From NCBI RefSeq assembly GCF_001684965.1, contig NZ_MAYG01000031.1, positions 206,833-270,832 of the forward strand: a DNA stretch of 64,000 bases, written 5' to 3'. Shown one piece after another: positions 18,672 to 27,688 of this stretch. Position 1 is the stretch's first letter. Each line of letters opens with the position of its first letter. The notes below the pieces were generated by a model, which was not told where the DNA came from, ran no database searches, and saw only the letters and a program-made list of their open reading frames with translations. The stretch comes from Chryseobacterium arthrosphaerae. Lineage in GTDB: Bacteria > Bacteroidota > Bacteroidia > Flavobacteriales > Weeksellaceae. A program made the translations under genes and the position numbers.

Positions 18672-19331
18672 TTATTCCGTTTCGGTTATTTGAAATAGTT
18701 TTATATTGATCTTAAAATCCTTGTGCTGCAGGTTTAAACTGTCTGCGAAGATAGACTTTTTTGCATCAAAAGTAAAATCGATCTTTTCTTTGCTGTTTTT
18801 CGTGTAAATGATCTGTTTCAGCAGGTTGTTTTCTTTGTTGAAAAACAGATAATACCCTTTGTTATCAATTTTGGAAAGATATATTTTTGAGTTTTCATTC
18901 TCAAAACTTTCAGTGACGGGATACTGTCTTTTTAAAAGTTGCTGAAAATCATTTTTCAGAAAATTGATGACAATTTTTTTATCCAAATCCGGAAGAACGT
19001 AGTTGAGTTTAAAATCATGGTCTGAAACTTCAAAATCAATCAGCTTATTCCCGAAATCGGAGGTTAAAGCCACACGGTGAGTTGTTTCACTTATTTTTTT
19101 AATGATCAGAATTCCGCTTACATGATTGGTATAAATATCCATCTGACATTTATAGACATAGTCTTCAGAAGAGGAAAAATAGAGGTTTTCAACTTTTTTT
19201 TCTGTTGTTGAAACAGGTTTTGCACCTGTAAGCTGAAAGCTTTTGCATGACACCGCCAGAACCAGGATCAGGCTACAAAGTAAATTCTGACGCAGGAATC
19301 GAAGCATTGATTTTGGTGTTTTTGAAAACAA
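18672..19331 (-). CDS. Lipoprotein of unknown function paired with LolA
   Basis: The up to 219-residue protein has a hydrophobic signal followed by a lipobox ending in AVSC-K, so it is a lipoprotein. The body is beta-rich with alternating charged and hydrophobic residues. Its start overlaps the LolA-like gene by 59 bases; the internal ATG at 19307 reduces this to 35 and leaves a more normal signal peptide. The position directly after a LolA-like chaperone suggests a LolB-like acceptor in the outer membrane. This is inference, as I see no diagnostic LolB motif. Confidence 0.7.
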   Translation of the reverse strand: MFSKTPKSMLRFLRQNLLCSLILVLAVSCKSFQLTGAKPVSTTEKKVENLYFSSSEDYVYKCQMDIYTNHVSGILIIKKISETTHRVALTSDFGNKLIDFEVSDHDFKLNYVLPDLDKKIVINFLKNDFQQLLKRQYPVTESFENENSKIYLSKIDNKGYYLFFNKENNLLKQIIYTKNSKEKIDFTFDAKKSIFADSLNLQHKDFKINIKLFQITETE

Positions 19332-19899
19332 TAGTAGTGGTATCTCCGGAAGCTTCTGTCATATTCACCTGGGAAACCGTAGATTGGTTCTTTGGGAAAT
19401 ACAATTCGATCTGTCTGATGTATTTCAATAGCTGAGAAGTCTTCGGAATGAACTTAGCCCCGTTATAATTTCCGTTTTTGAAATAGGTTACCGTAAACTC
19501 AGGATCATTGAACATCGTTCCGTTGGAACTTCCCACAATGAGTTTATTGATCTTCTCAAAAGTCTTGCTTTTGGCATCTACAGAAGATTTTTTCCCCTGA
19601 TCATTGATGTAGATCTTGTTGCTTTTGAAAACAATACTGTACTGGTAAGGCTTGGTATATTTCCAGCTCAGCAGATTAGGCGTCTGTAATGACATTTTTC
19701 CGTAGGTAACAATACTCTTATCCAGAAAGTCCATTTTTTTAGTCTGGGTAAAATCGCTCTGTAATGTTTTGATCTCCCGGGTATCCGATGAAACCTTAGC
19801 TACGAATGCTTTAGCTTCCGCTCCCGACATGGCGGTATTCTGGGCAGAAAAGAAACCGGAAACCAGTAAAAATGCTCCGAAAGCAATATTTTTAATCAT
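19273..19899 (-). CDS. LolA-family periplasmic carrier
   Basis: The 208-residue protein has a signal peptide (MIKNIAFGAFLLVSGFFSAQ) and the LolA half-barrel pattern: LQSDFTQTKKMDFLDKS, YGKMSLQTPNLLSWKYTKP and YSIVFKSNKIYIND. LolA carries lipoproteins across the periplasm. LolA-like proteins also occur in aryl-polyene loci, where they may carry the lipid-like pigment to the outer membrane. The start overlaps the stop of the deacetylase gene by four bases. Confidence 0.85.
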   Translation of the reverse strand: MIKNIAFGAFLLVSGFFSAQNTAMSGAEAKAFVAKVSSDTREIKTLQSDFTQTKKMDFLDKSIVTYGKMSLQTPNLLSWKYTKPYQYSIVFKSNKIYINDQGKKSSVDAKSKTFEKINKLIVGSSNGTMFNDPEFTVTYFKNGNYNGAKFIPKTSQLLKYIRQIELYFPKNQSTVSQVNMTEASGDTTTIVFKNTKINASIPASEFTL

Positions 19900-20648
19900 T
19901 TTTTCTTTGAATTTGTAATTGAATCAACCGTAAAAGTCGAATACTTTTTATCCTCCAAAAATACTAATAAATCTACCAGCACACGATATGTTTTTTCGGA
20001 GGTGTCGTGAAGAAGAATAATGCTCCCTTTTTTCAGGGTTCTGGTAATTCTTTTGTAGATTTTATTTTCGTCGTCAGTGATGGTATCCAGGGAGCGGACG
20101 TTCCATCCGATGCTTATCTTACGGGTTCTTTTGATCGCTTTTGCAATATTCGGATTGGTCACCCCGAAAGGAGGCCTGTACAGATCGGTTTTGATATTTC
20201 CAACGTTTTTCATCACTTCGTCACAGCTTTCAATCTCTTTGAGCATTGAAGAAGCGGATAAAAAACCTGTTGAGTTAGAATGGGAGAACGTATGATTTCC
20301 AATGGTATGGCCTTCATCTATAATCCTCTGAAAAGTTTCCGGGTATTTTTCAATCTGTTTTCCGATACAGAAAAAGGTTGCTTTTATCTGGTGTTCTTTA
20401 AGCAGGTCTAAAAACCTCGGTGTGAATTCTGTAGGACCGTCATCAAACGTTAAGGCCACCTCTTTGGTCCTGGTTCGTTTATGAGTAATACTGTTGACAA
20501 AATACCCCAGTTCAATGGCAAAAGATCCCCAGACTACGACTGCAGAAAAAGCCACAAAACAAGCCAGGTACACCCAGAAACTTCCATGAAACGCATAGAT
20601 AAATACGTTACAGAAAAGATAAAATAGTATGAATGAATAGTGTTTCAT
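19896..20648 (-). CDS. NodB-type polysaccharide deacetylase family protein, membrane anchored
   Basis: The 250-residue protein has hydrophobic N-terminal segments (about 5-45) and then a NodB domain with TFDDGP (67-72, metal Asp near 70), HTFSH (119-123), RPPFG and a C-terminal LLHDTSEKT. These are the metal and catalytic motifs of carbohydrate esterase family 4. It would hydrolyse N-acetyl or a similar group in the periplasm. Its role in pigment formation is unclear; deacylation of an envelope precursor is possible. It begins a five-gene overlapping group with LolA and lies 223 bases after the next upstream gene. Confidence 0.87.
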   Translation of the reverse strand: MKHYSFILFYLFCNVFIYAFHGSFWVYLACFVAFSAVVVWGSFAIELGYFVNSITHKRTRTKEVALTFDDGPTEFTPRFLDLLKEHQIKATFFCIGKQIEKYPETFQRIIDEGHTIGNHTFSHSNSTGFLSASSMLKEIESCDEVMKNVGNIKTDLYRPPFGVTNPNIAKAIKRTRKISIGWNVRSLDTITDDENKIYKRITRTLKKGSIILLHDTSEKTYRVLVDLLVFLEDKKYSTFTVDSITNSKKK

Positions 20649-20871
20649 TGCTGATTACTTTTTTTATTTTGAACTGGTCAGTATAAGTTTCATGGTCGTA
20701 ATATTTACTGTATACCATTATCAATCCGCAGGAGTCTGGATAAATACAGTTAATTTAACTTATTTTGTTTAGATTCCAGGCTTCACTTCAGAACCTTGTT
20801 CGCAGACCTTATCAGTGCTCTGAATGACAAAAAGACGCTGTGATTTGCCTTATTGAGCGAATTTGCAAAGA

Positions 20872-21933
20872 TTAAGCTCTTTCCAATAATACCAGACTAT
20901 GATCATGACCTGCCAGATGATTGTAAAGAAGTATATTTTTCACTTCTTCTTTTTTCTCAGCGTTGATCATCATCACTTCAGGAATATGCTGTTCTTTGAG
21001 GATATGGCAGGCCATAAACGTTGAAAAACCACTGGCTGTATTAAACTCTCCGCTCAGGTGCTTATAGTACAACAACGATGAATCTGAAAACAGATACGTA
21101 GCTTTCTTATAATATACATCGGAATCTGCATCTCCGCTGAAACCAAGAATCACAGCATCAATATCCTGTGCAGACAGGTTGTTTTGCGTTAAAAAATCCT
21201 GAATAAATCCTGGAGTTTCATTCAGATCCAATTGATTGGTTATCTTAATGTCCGTAAGTTTGGCGTAAGAGCTTTCTGTTTTTTCCTTTCCTACAACAAA
21301 GAAACTGGCTCCTTCCCCCCAAATGACCCCTTTTGTATCAGAGTTCAGGTAATTTACAGGAAGATTTTCCTCCTTTTTGATGGTATTATTGAGTTGATAA
21401 AGTTCCATGGTCCTGTCTGTCTGCTCATCGGTAGAACCTACAAGAACATTTCCGGCTTCCCCGTCATTGATCTGGAGTTTTGCATCCAGAAAAGAAAACT
21501 CAAGCGATGAAGAGGTATTCACATAGGTGAAATTATAAGCATGACATTGCAGCCCCAGTGCAATCTGTCCTGCCACAGTATTATGGGTAGACTGAATAAA
21601 GAATGTAGGCGTCAGAAATTCTTCATGATTATCAATCACATTTTTCAGAAACTTTTCAGAATCCTGAGAGCAGCCCATTCCCGTTCCTACAATGATGGCG
21701 TCCGGCTTTTCTATTCCGGCTTCCTTCAATGCATTGTGGGAAGCTACGGAGCTCATTTTTACGGTCTTAGACATCCTCCGGATCATGGCCGGCGGAATAA
21801 ATTCTTTATAATTGGGCTCTATGGCTTTGATGATCTGTACTGAAGTTTCAGGACTGAGATTCTGAAGGATATTTTCGTTTAAAGTATCCTGTACAGAGAT
21901 ACAGGATGCACTGTTGATGTATACTGCACTCAT
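20872..21933 (-). CDS. Ketosynthase-like protein lacking the catalytic triad (chain-length-factor type)
   Basis: The 353-residue thiolase-fold protein aligns with KAS enzymes, but the nucleophile region reads VNTSSSLEFS (138-147), with Ser near 141 in place of Cys. The first His motif is replaced by GFSGDADSD and the second by SGEFNTASGF, so no member of the Cys-His-His triad remains. Its start overlaps the stop of a complete ketosynthase gene by four bases. This matches the ketosynthase/chain-length-factor pairs known from aryl-polyene (ApeO:ApeC) and type II polyketide systems. I infer a heterodimer that sets polyene length. Confidence 0.85.
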   Translation of the reverse strand: MSAVYINSASCISVQDTLNENILQNLSPETSVQIIKAIEPNYKEFIPPAMIRRMSKTVKMSSVASHNALKEAGIEKPDAIIVGTGMGCSQDSEKFLKNVIDNHEEFLTPTFFIQSTHNTVAGQIALGLQCHAYNFTYVNTSSSLEFSFLDAKLQINDGEAGNVLVGSTDEQTDRTMELYQLNNTIKKEENLPVNYLNSDTKGVIWGEGASFFVVGKEKTESSYAKLTDIKITNQLDLNETPGFIQDFLTQNNLSAQDIDAVILGFSGDADSDVYYKKATYLFSDSSLLYYKHLSGEFNTASGFSTFMACHILKEQHIPEVMMINAEKKEEVKNILLYNHLAGHDHSLVLLERA

Positions 21934-23129
21934 AATTTTGAGAAAATTAAGGTTGAACAGTTCCCTCCGAATCCAAATGAATTGGAAAGGACATGGCTGA
22001 TATCCTTTTTCTTCAATCCGGTAACAGGCGTGAGGTCAAACTCTGCCATTTTCGTTTTGAAATTCAGGTTCGGGAAAATAAGCCCATGCTGCATGGCCAA
22101 AATGGAAAATACAGCTTCAATGCCGGCCGCTGCTGCTAATGTGTGTCCTGTAAATGCCTTTGTAGAGCTGAATTCAGGGACATTGTTTTCTCCGAAAATC
22201 CTGATCATGGCAATTCCTTCGGATAAATCATTATTAGGAGTAGCCGTACCATGAACGTTGATATAGTCTATATCTTCCTTTGCCAGACCGGAGATCTTCA
22301 AAGCTTGCTGCATGGCTAGAAAAGCGCCCTGTCCGTTTTCTGAGGATGCTGTCTGATGATGGGCATCATTGGCATTTCCATAGCCTGCAAGATAAGCCAG
22401 AACAGGTTTGTTTTCCTTTTTTACCACTTCTTCAGATTCAAGAACTAAAAAAGCAGCAGCTTCGCCCAGGTTCAATCCTTTTCTGTCATTATCAAAAGGG
22501 GTATTGTAAGAGTCTGTAAGGATCATCAGGGTATTGAATCCGTTCAGGGTAAACTTTGAAAGAGAATCTGTTCCTCCCACAATCACACGGTCAAGAATAC
22601 CGTTTTTGATCAGTTTGGCTCCCATCATAATTGCATTGGCTGCAGACGAGCAGGCTGTGCTGATGGTAGAAACCATTCCTCTCAATCCCAGATGGGCGGC
22701 AATTTCCAAAGAGGAATTACCGGCATCATGAGCGTCAATATATTTTTGCTTTTCAGGAAAGTTTTCGTAGGAATAGAAATATTTTTCAGTAATATCCATT
22801 CCTCCCACGCTGGTAGAAGAGATCAGGCCGGTTCTGTACCTGTTGATATCTGAAATTCCGGCACTTTCTACAGCTTCTTTTGCGGCAACCATTCCCAATA
22901 GAGATGTTCTCGTCACATTATTGTCTTCAGCAAGCTGAAGCTTTTGCACAAGCTCTTCATTGGTTAGCTTTATTTCACCCGTTTTAATGGCTCCGGCATG
23001 GCGGGTTTCAAACATCTGAATATCTGAAATTCCGTGCTTACCGGATTGTAATGAAATAAAATTTTCCTCCACATTGTTTCCGATGGAGGAAATGATGCCC
23101 ATTCCTGTTATGGCAATTTTCTGACTCAT
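21930..23129 (-). CDS. Beta-ketoacyl-ACP synthase (ApeO-like, partner of the chain-length factor)
   Basis: The 399-residue condensing enzyme has an intact triad: Cys160 in STACSSAANA, a His in NVHGTATP and a His in TGHTLAAAAG, with NSFGFGG near the C-terminus. It should extend the polyene chain with malonyl-ACP. Tight translational coupling to the triad-less paralogue downstream supports a heterodimer. The ACP gene lies 81 bases upstream on the same strand. Confidence 0.93.
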   Translation of the reverse strand: MSQKIAITGMGIISSIGNNVEENFISLQSGKHGISDIQMFETRHAGAIKTGEIKLTNEELVQKLQLAEDNNVTRTSLLGMVAAKEAVESAGISDINRYRTGLISSTSVGGMDITEKYFYSYENFPEKQKYIDAHDAGNSSLEIAAHLGLRGMVSTISTACSSAANAIMMGAKLIKNGILDRVIVGGTDSLSKFTLNGFNTLMILTDSYNTPFDNDRKGLNLGEAAAFLVLESEEVVKKENKPVLAYLAGYGNANDAHHQTASSENGQGAFLAMQQALKISGLAKEDIDYINVHGTATPNNDLSEGIAMIRIFGENNVPEFSSTKAFTGHTLAAAAGIEAVFSILAMQHGLIFPNLNFKTKMAEFDLTPVTGLKKKDISHVLSNSFGFGGNCSTLIFSKL

Positions 23130-23210
23130 GGTATTCGGTAATCCAACAGGGTGTCAGTCTGGCAATTGATTTATTATCAATATGTTGATACGCCGTTGGA
23201 TCGTTTAATT

Positions 23211-23468
23211 TTATTTTGTTCTGTTGTCTTCGATGAATTTAGCCATAGTGTCGATAGACTGGAAGATTTCCTTTCCTTTTTTAGGATCGGCTAATTTTAT
23301 TCCGTAGTCTTTATCAAGAAGAACGATAAGCTCCAATGCATCGATAGAATCAAGTCCTAATCCACCACCAAATAATGGGTCAGTATCTTTGATCTCTTCT
23401 ACAGAAACATCTTCAAGATTAAGTACTTCAATAATTTTGTGTTTCAATTCTGTTTTTAAGTTTTCCAT
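23211..23468 (-). CDS. Acyl carrier protein
   Basis: The 85-residue ACP has the motif GLGLDSIDALELIVLLDKDYG with the phosphopantetheinyl Ser near residue 40. It differs from the ACP at 7.4-7.6 kb, especially after the DSI/DSL motif, so the two carriers are not recent copies. It sits between ketosynthase genes and should carry polyene intermediates. An 88-base spacer upstream holds short repeated words. Confidence 0.93.
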   Translation of the reverse strand: MENLKTELKHKIIEVLNLEDVSVEEIKDTDPLFGGGLGLDSIDALELIVLLDKDYGIKLADPKKGKEIFQSIDTMAKFIEDNRTK

Positions 23469-23556
23469 AAAAAGTTTTAATTTAACAATGTACCAATCTG
23501 ACAGTTTGCCAATGTGTTAATGATTTTCATTGTTACATTTCCAGATTGCTCTATTT

Positions 23557-24114
23557 TTATAAGGTTAGCAAATATACAAAAGCTTTATAATTTTCCTGAT
23601 ATAATTCAACCCAGCCACACAATACTTTATCTGCTTTCCCGGACTGAAGGAGCTGCCCGGAATAATCGTTTAAAAATTTTTCATCAAATTCGTCCAGAAC
23701 GAAAAAAGCATTTTCCGTCTGCATTTTGTGTCTGATGCTGATTTCCCCTACACAGATATTGGGTAAAGTGTAAACAAACACGGCCGGACTTGGAAAATAA
23801 TTTTCCTGATCATTGATGCTTTCCTGGTATTTAAAATCAGTATCTAGACTTGATGACCTGTTGGCAAAAACCACTGCTGTCCTGCTGTGATCTTCATTAT
23901 TCAGAAGGGGCTCTGCTGCAAGAAAGGCCAGTTTACTCAAAGCATCCATCTTGTGGAATTTCGGATAGCTGAGCTCCAAATGTTTATAGGCTTCTTTCGC
24001 AAACTCCTGGAAGGTTTCGCTCTGGCTTTCAAAAACAACATTACCGTTGACGGTTATTTTTGAATGTTCTATGGTGCAGGTTTTCGTTTTCTTCATCATG
24101 CTCATTTTTAACAT
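23557..24114 (-). CDS. Truncated ketosynthase-like protein without active site
   Basis: The 185-residue protein resembles only part of a KAS fold: [15 protein letters not shown] matches the KAS strand before the active site, and [22 protein letters not shown] matches the segment leading to the nucleophile. Where Cys would follow there is no Cys-containing motif, and no HGT or GH motif exists. The reading frame is intact and expression is coupled to the ketosynthase upstream, whose stop it overlaps by about seven bases. I infer a structural or carrier-interaction role. The exact start among the clustered ATGs at 24114, 24105, 24099 and 24096 is uncertain. Confidence 0.75.
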   Translation of the reverse strand: MLKMSMMKKTKTCTIEHSKITVNGNVVFESQSETFQEFAKEAYKHLELSYPKFHKMDALSKLAFLAAEPLLNNEDHSRTAVVFANRSSSLDTDFKYQESINDQENYFPSPAVFVYTLPNICVGEISIRHKMQTENAFFVLDEFDEKFLNDYSGQLLQSGKADKVLCGWVELYQENYKAFVYLLTL

Positions 24115-25256
24115 TTTTCCAGCACTATTGCCGCATTACACCCTCCAAAACCTGATGCCGTTTTCAAAATATATCTGATGGTGGCAGGCTGATTTTCTTT
24201 AATGATATTCAAAGGCTGGGATACGCCGTTTTCCTCAAAGTTCTTTGATGGAATTAAGGTTCCATGAAGTGCACTTTCCATGGAGATAATGCTTTCCAGC
24301 AGACCTGAAGCGCCAAGGCAATGTCCGTAATAACCTTTCATACTGTTCAGAGGGACATGTTGCAGCTCCATTCTGTTGAAAGCAATGGCTTCCATTTCGT
24401 CATTATATAAAGTAGCCGTTCCGTGGGCTGAGATAAAATCAATCTGTTCCGGAGAAACCTGAGCCTCTGTCATGGCATTTCTGATGCTTCCGTATAAGCC
24501 GTCTCCGGTTCTTGAAGGGCCTGAGATATGGTTAGCATCATTGATTGCAGAATCTCCCAGTACCTTGAATCTGAATTTCCCGTTTTGTGAGGTACTTTCT
24601 TCAGCAGTCACGTAAACTGCTGCGGCAGCTTCCCCGATATTAATTCCATCCCTGTTTTTATCGTAAGGTTGGCAGGGCCCTGAACCTATAGCCTGGAATG
24701 AATTGAATCCTGAGATGACAAATTCAGAAAGCTCATCGCCGGCAATCACAAAGGCATCCTTATATCTTCCTGCCTGGATCATATTCTTGGCAACAGCAAT
24801 AGCCATAACGCCGGATACACAGGCATTGGAAATCACGATAGGTTTTGTTTTAAATCCGAAAAAATCAGCTGTTTTCTGTGCTAATGCTGAAAGATAAACC
24901 CCGTCCGGTAATCCGGTCTGGTTTTTTAACAAGCTGATATTTCCTTTTGTTGTGGAAAGGATTAAAGCTGTGTCTTCTTTTATAGCATGTTTTTCAATCA
25001 GCGGTTTTAAGCTTACAAAAAGCATCTTTTCAAGCCTTGTGGTGTTTGGACCGGTATGAGCCCCAAACAAGCTGTTGAATTCCTGATCAAGTTTTTCAGT
25101 GCTGATCATAGACGCATAAAAAGGATCCTGATTATCTATGATCTGATGTAAAGCAACTCCTGAATGTCCTTCTAACAGGGCCTTCCAGTTTGTCTCTACA
25201 TTGAATCCCAGGGGTGTTACACAATTGTAGTCTGTGATGTAGATTTGCTTTTTCAT
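24108..25256 (-). CDS. Beta-ketoacyl-ACP synthase
   Basis: The 382-residue condensing enzyme has Cys146 in [10 protein letters not shown], a His in [11 protein letters not shown] and a His in GHCLGASG, so it should be active. It is the third complete KAS I/II-type enzyme of the locus and precedes the truncated ketosynthase-like gene, which may be its partner. Its ATG overlaps the thioesterase stop by four bases. It might load or extend a special intermediate; the sequence does not show which. Confidence 0.92.
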   Translation of the reverse strand: MKKQIYITDYNCVTPLGFNVETNWKALLEGHSGVALHQIIDNQDPFYASMISTEKLDQEFNSLFGAHTGPNTTRLEKMLFVSLKPLIEKHAIKEDTALILSTTKGNISLLKNQTGLPDGVYLSALAQKTADFFGFKTKPIVISNACVSGVMAIAVAKNMIQAGRYKDAFVIAGDELSEFVISGFNSFQAIGSGPCQPYDKNRDGINIGEAAAAVYVTAEESTSQNGKFRFKVLGDSAINDANHISGPSRTGDGLYGSIRNAMTEAQVSPEQIDFISAHGTATLYNDEMEAIAFNRMELQHVPLNSMKGYYGHCLGASGLLESIISMESALHGTLIPSKNFEENGVSQPLNIIKENQPATIRYILKTASGFGGCNAAIVLEKC

Positions 25257-25684
25257 GATAATCCCATTTTATCTTTCCAGGTTTGAAAAAATTCCGGATT
25301 GTACAGGCATAAGCTTCCGTTGCTGTCCAGAAATACCTGAATGGTTTCCCCGCTGCACACCAATTGATCTTCTTTGTTGAAAAGCTCGTATTTATAGATA
25401 AGCTTGGCTGAAACGGAGTTCACGAAAGTAGTAACGATCCTGAAGGTTTCACCGTACTTTAAAGGAAGAAAATGTTCACAGGTGCTCTTCACGATCGGAG
25501 TTACATATCCTGCATTCTGAATATCGAGATAAGTAAGACCATGCTGACGTCCGAAAGCCTCTCTGCCGTCTTCAAAATAAACGATGTAATGGCCATGCCA
25601 TACAATTCCCAATGGATCTGTTTCATTGAAACGTACTCTTACTTCCTCGGTACAGGTTAATAATATATTTTCGTTAGACTGCAT
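25253..25684 (-). CDS. 4HBT-type thioesterase
   Basis: The 143-residue hotdog thioesterase (YbgC/4-hydroxybenzoyl-CoA thioesterase type) has RFNETDPLGIVWHGHYIVYFEDGR, with the catalytic Asp in TDPLGIVWH. It would release or edit acyl thioesters from the ACP, perhaps freeing the polyene acid or coumarate. It overlaps both the ABC permease stop (11 bases) and the ketosynthase start (4 bases). Confidence 0.88.
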   Translation of the reverse strand: MQSNENILLTCTEEVRVRFNETDPLGIVWHGHYIVYFEDGREAFGRQHGLTYLDIQNAGYVTPIVKSTCEHFLPLKYGETFRIVTTFVNSVSAKLIYKYELFNKEDQLVCSGETIQVFLDSNGSLCLYNPEFFQTWKDKMGLS

Positions 25685-26942
25685 TTTGTTTCTTTTCGTA
25701 AAAAATAGAAATGGCTACGGTAGCTATATAAAATAAAAACAGGAATACCAGTTCTTTAGCGATACCTCCAATCCCGCTGTTTCTTAAAATAATATCGTAA
25801 TAGGCATTCAGTCCCCAGTTCATGGGAGAGAACTTTGCTATGGTCTGCATGAATTCAGGCATTAAGAATACCGGAACCCAGATTCCCCCGATAGCAGCCA
25901 AAACCACTACGGAAGTAGCTCCGAATGGTGCCGACTGTTCCTGGGTATCTGCAATAGTCCCCAGCAATACCCCAAATCCGATGGCTGCAAGACCCGCAAA
26001 TAAAGTTACTGTGATGAGCTGAACCATTTTTCCGGATACGTCAAATGCCGGAAGATCCATATAAGGGAAAAGGTAAATCCCTACGGCTACCATCAGTAAA
26101 AACTGAATGATGCAGATGATAAGATAGGTAAATGTTTTTCCTAAAATGTGCACAAAATAAGGGGTAGGGCTGATTCTTGCCCTTACACTGGTACCCTGGC
26201 TTTTTTCTTTAACAAGATTAATGGACAACGGCACTACGATGAAGAAGATCGCAAAAAGCGTCCATGCAGGAACATTATGCTGAACGGAATTCGGCATGGT
26301 ATCCATTTCTCCTTTTTTGGGAGTGATCTCTTTAAAGCTGATCAGGTTTTTATTTTCATCAAGATTTTCTGTTGTCCCCAGCTGATCCTGGAATGCCTTG
26401 TAGATCTTTTTATTTTCGATCTCAAAGACCATTTTGTTGACCGAGTTCATCACAGAGTTTTTGAATCCTGCATTGGTAGCCGGGTCAAAGTATAAATGGA
26501 TCTCCCTGGCTTTTGGAGGCTGTATTTTTGTTTTGGCAGAATCACCTTCCAACCCGAATGAACTGACAATCGTCTGAACTTTGGAATCGATATTGGCATT
26601 TAAATCCCTGGTTAAATTTTCGGGAATCACGATGGCCATCTGATAATCTCCGGAAAATACTGCATCCTGGGCTGACTTCTCATTGTAATTGGTCAGCAGC
26701 TGGAAGGTCTTGCTGTTTTCCAGCTCTCCTTTTATATTTTTTGAAACCTCAGATTTATCATTATCAATAAAAATGATCGGGATTTTTGATCCTTCAAGAT
26801 TTTTGAAGGTAGAATCCTGGATCAGGGTAATGGTAACGATCAGAAGCAGCGGCATAACGAAGATGATCACAATTCCGCCGATATCCCTCTTCAGAAGAAG
26901 AATTTCTTTAATAAAACTTCTCCACAGTTTATACAACAACAT
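25674..26942 (-). CDS. ABC-2 type exporter permease
   Basis: The 422-residue permease has one N-terminal span (about 22-42), a large extracytoplasmic domain (45-220), then about five spans in the C-terminal half, including WTLFAIFFIVVPLSINLV. This is the YhiD/DrrB-like ABC-2 layout. It overlaps the ATPase gene by 14 bases and forms an exporter with it. Within the operon it probably moves a pigment part or lipid across the inner membrane. Confidence 0.9.
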   Translation of the reverse strand: MLLYKLWRSFIKEILLLKRDIGGIVIIFVMPLLLIVTITLIQDSTFKNLEGSKIPIIFIDNDKSEVSKNIKGELENSKTFQLLTNYNEKSAQDAVFSGDYQMAIVIPENLTRDLNANIDSKVQTIVSSFGLEGDSAKTKIQPPKAREIHLYFDPATNAGFKNSVMNSVNKMVFEIENKKIYKAFQDQLGTTENLDENKNLISFKEITPKKGEMDTMPNSVQHNVPAWTLFAIFFIVVPLSINLVKEKSQGTSVRARISPTPYFVHILGKTFTYLIICIIQFLLMVAVGIYLFPYMDLPAFDVSGKMVQLITVTLFAGLAAIGFGVLLGTIADTQEQSAPFGATSVVVLAAIGGIWVPVFLMPEFMQTIAKFSPMNWGLNAYYDIILRNSGIGGIAKELVFLFLFYIATVAISIFYEKKQNAV

Positions 26943-27687
26943 CTCTTAATTCTTTTCCGGTTAATGAAATGAAAACATCTTCAAGGTTTTCCGCATTGGC
27001 AATTTGTGCAACAAGCTCTTCGGGAGTTCCTACAGCATGAATTTTTCCATGATCAATGATGGCGATTTTCGTACAGAACTCTTCTGCTTCCGAAAGGTGA
27101 TGGGAAGTATAAATGATGCAGGTTCCTTGCTTATTCAAATCCAATAAATAGTCTATAATTGCTTTTTTGGACTGTACGTCAACTCCCACAGTTGGCTCAT
27201 CCAGAAACAGAACTTTAGGATTGTGAAGGGTTCCGGCAATAAGGTTGCAACGGCGCTTCATTCCTCCTGAAAACTGGCCTACCTGCTTGTCGGCAAACTT
27301 TGACAATCCCATGATCTCCAGAGATTCGTCGATCGCTTTTTTAAGCCGGTTATGCTTCAGGCCATACAGGCTTCCGAAGAACATTAAGTTCTCCTTTGCC
27401 GTAAGCGTAGGATAAAGGGCATATTCCTGTGGAACAATACCGATGATCTGTCTTATCTTAAAGCCATCTTTCTGCGGAGATAAACCATTGATGGTAAACT
27501 GCCCCGAAGTAGGCTTTATTAATCCCGAAAGCATAGAGATCAAAGTAGTTTTCCCGGCTCCGTTAGGACCAAGAATCCCATAGATCTCATTTTTTCCGAT
27601 ATTCAAAGAGATATCGTTTACCGAAAAATCTTCAGCGTTTTTGTATTTCTTATATAGATTTTTGATCTCAATCATATTCTCCGCCAT
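26929..27687 (-). CDS. ABC transporter ATPase
   Basis: The 252-residue ATPase has Walker A GPNGAGKTT (40-48), Q-loop near 87, signature FSGGM (139-143), Walker B VLFLDEP (159-165) and a switch His in SHHLSEAEE. It belongs to the drug/lipid exporter class (ABC-2 partners). It powers the adjacent permease. The gene begins one base after the stop of the BtrH-like gene. Confidence 0.95.
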   Translation of the reverse strand: MAENMIEIKNLYKKYKNAEDFSVNDISLNIGKNEIYGILGPNGAGKTTLISMLSGLIKPTSGQFTINGLSPQKDGFKIRQIIGIVPQEYALYPTLTAKENLMFFGSLYGLKHNRLKKAIDESLEIMGLSKFADKQVGQFSGGMKRRCNLIAGTLHNPKVLFLDEPTVGVDVQSKKAIIDYLLDLNKQGTCIIYTSHHLSEAEEFCTKIAIIDHGKIHAVGTPEELVAQIANAENLEDVFISLTGKELRDVVV

Positions 27688-27688
27688 A

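Noticed and set aside
23211..23468. Assigning this ACP as DarC
   Set aside because: The locus has two ACPs and the sequence does not show which serves the DarA/DarB reaction.
21930..25256. Primary fatty acid synthesis genes
   Set aside because: Several KAS paralogues, a triad-less copy and pigment enzymes in one operon fit a dedicated pathway rather than housekeeping FabF/FabB.
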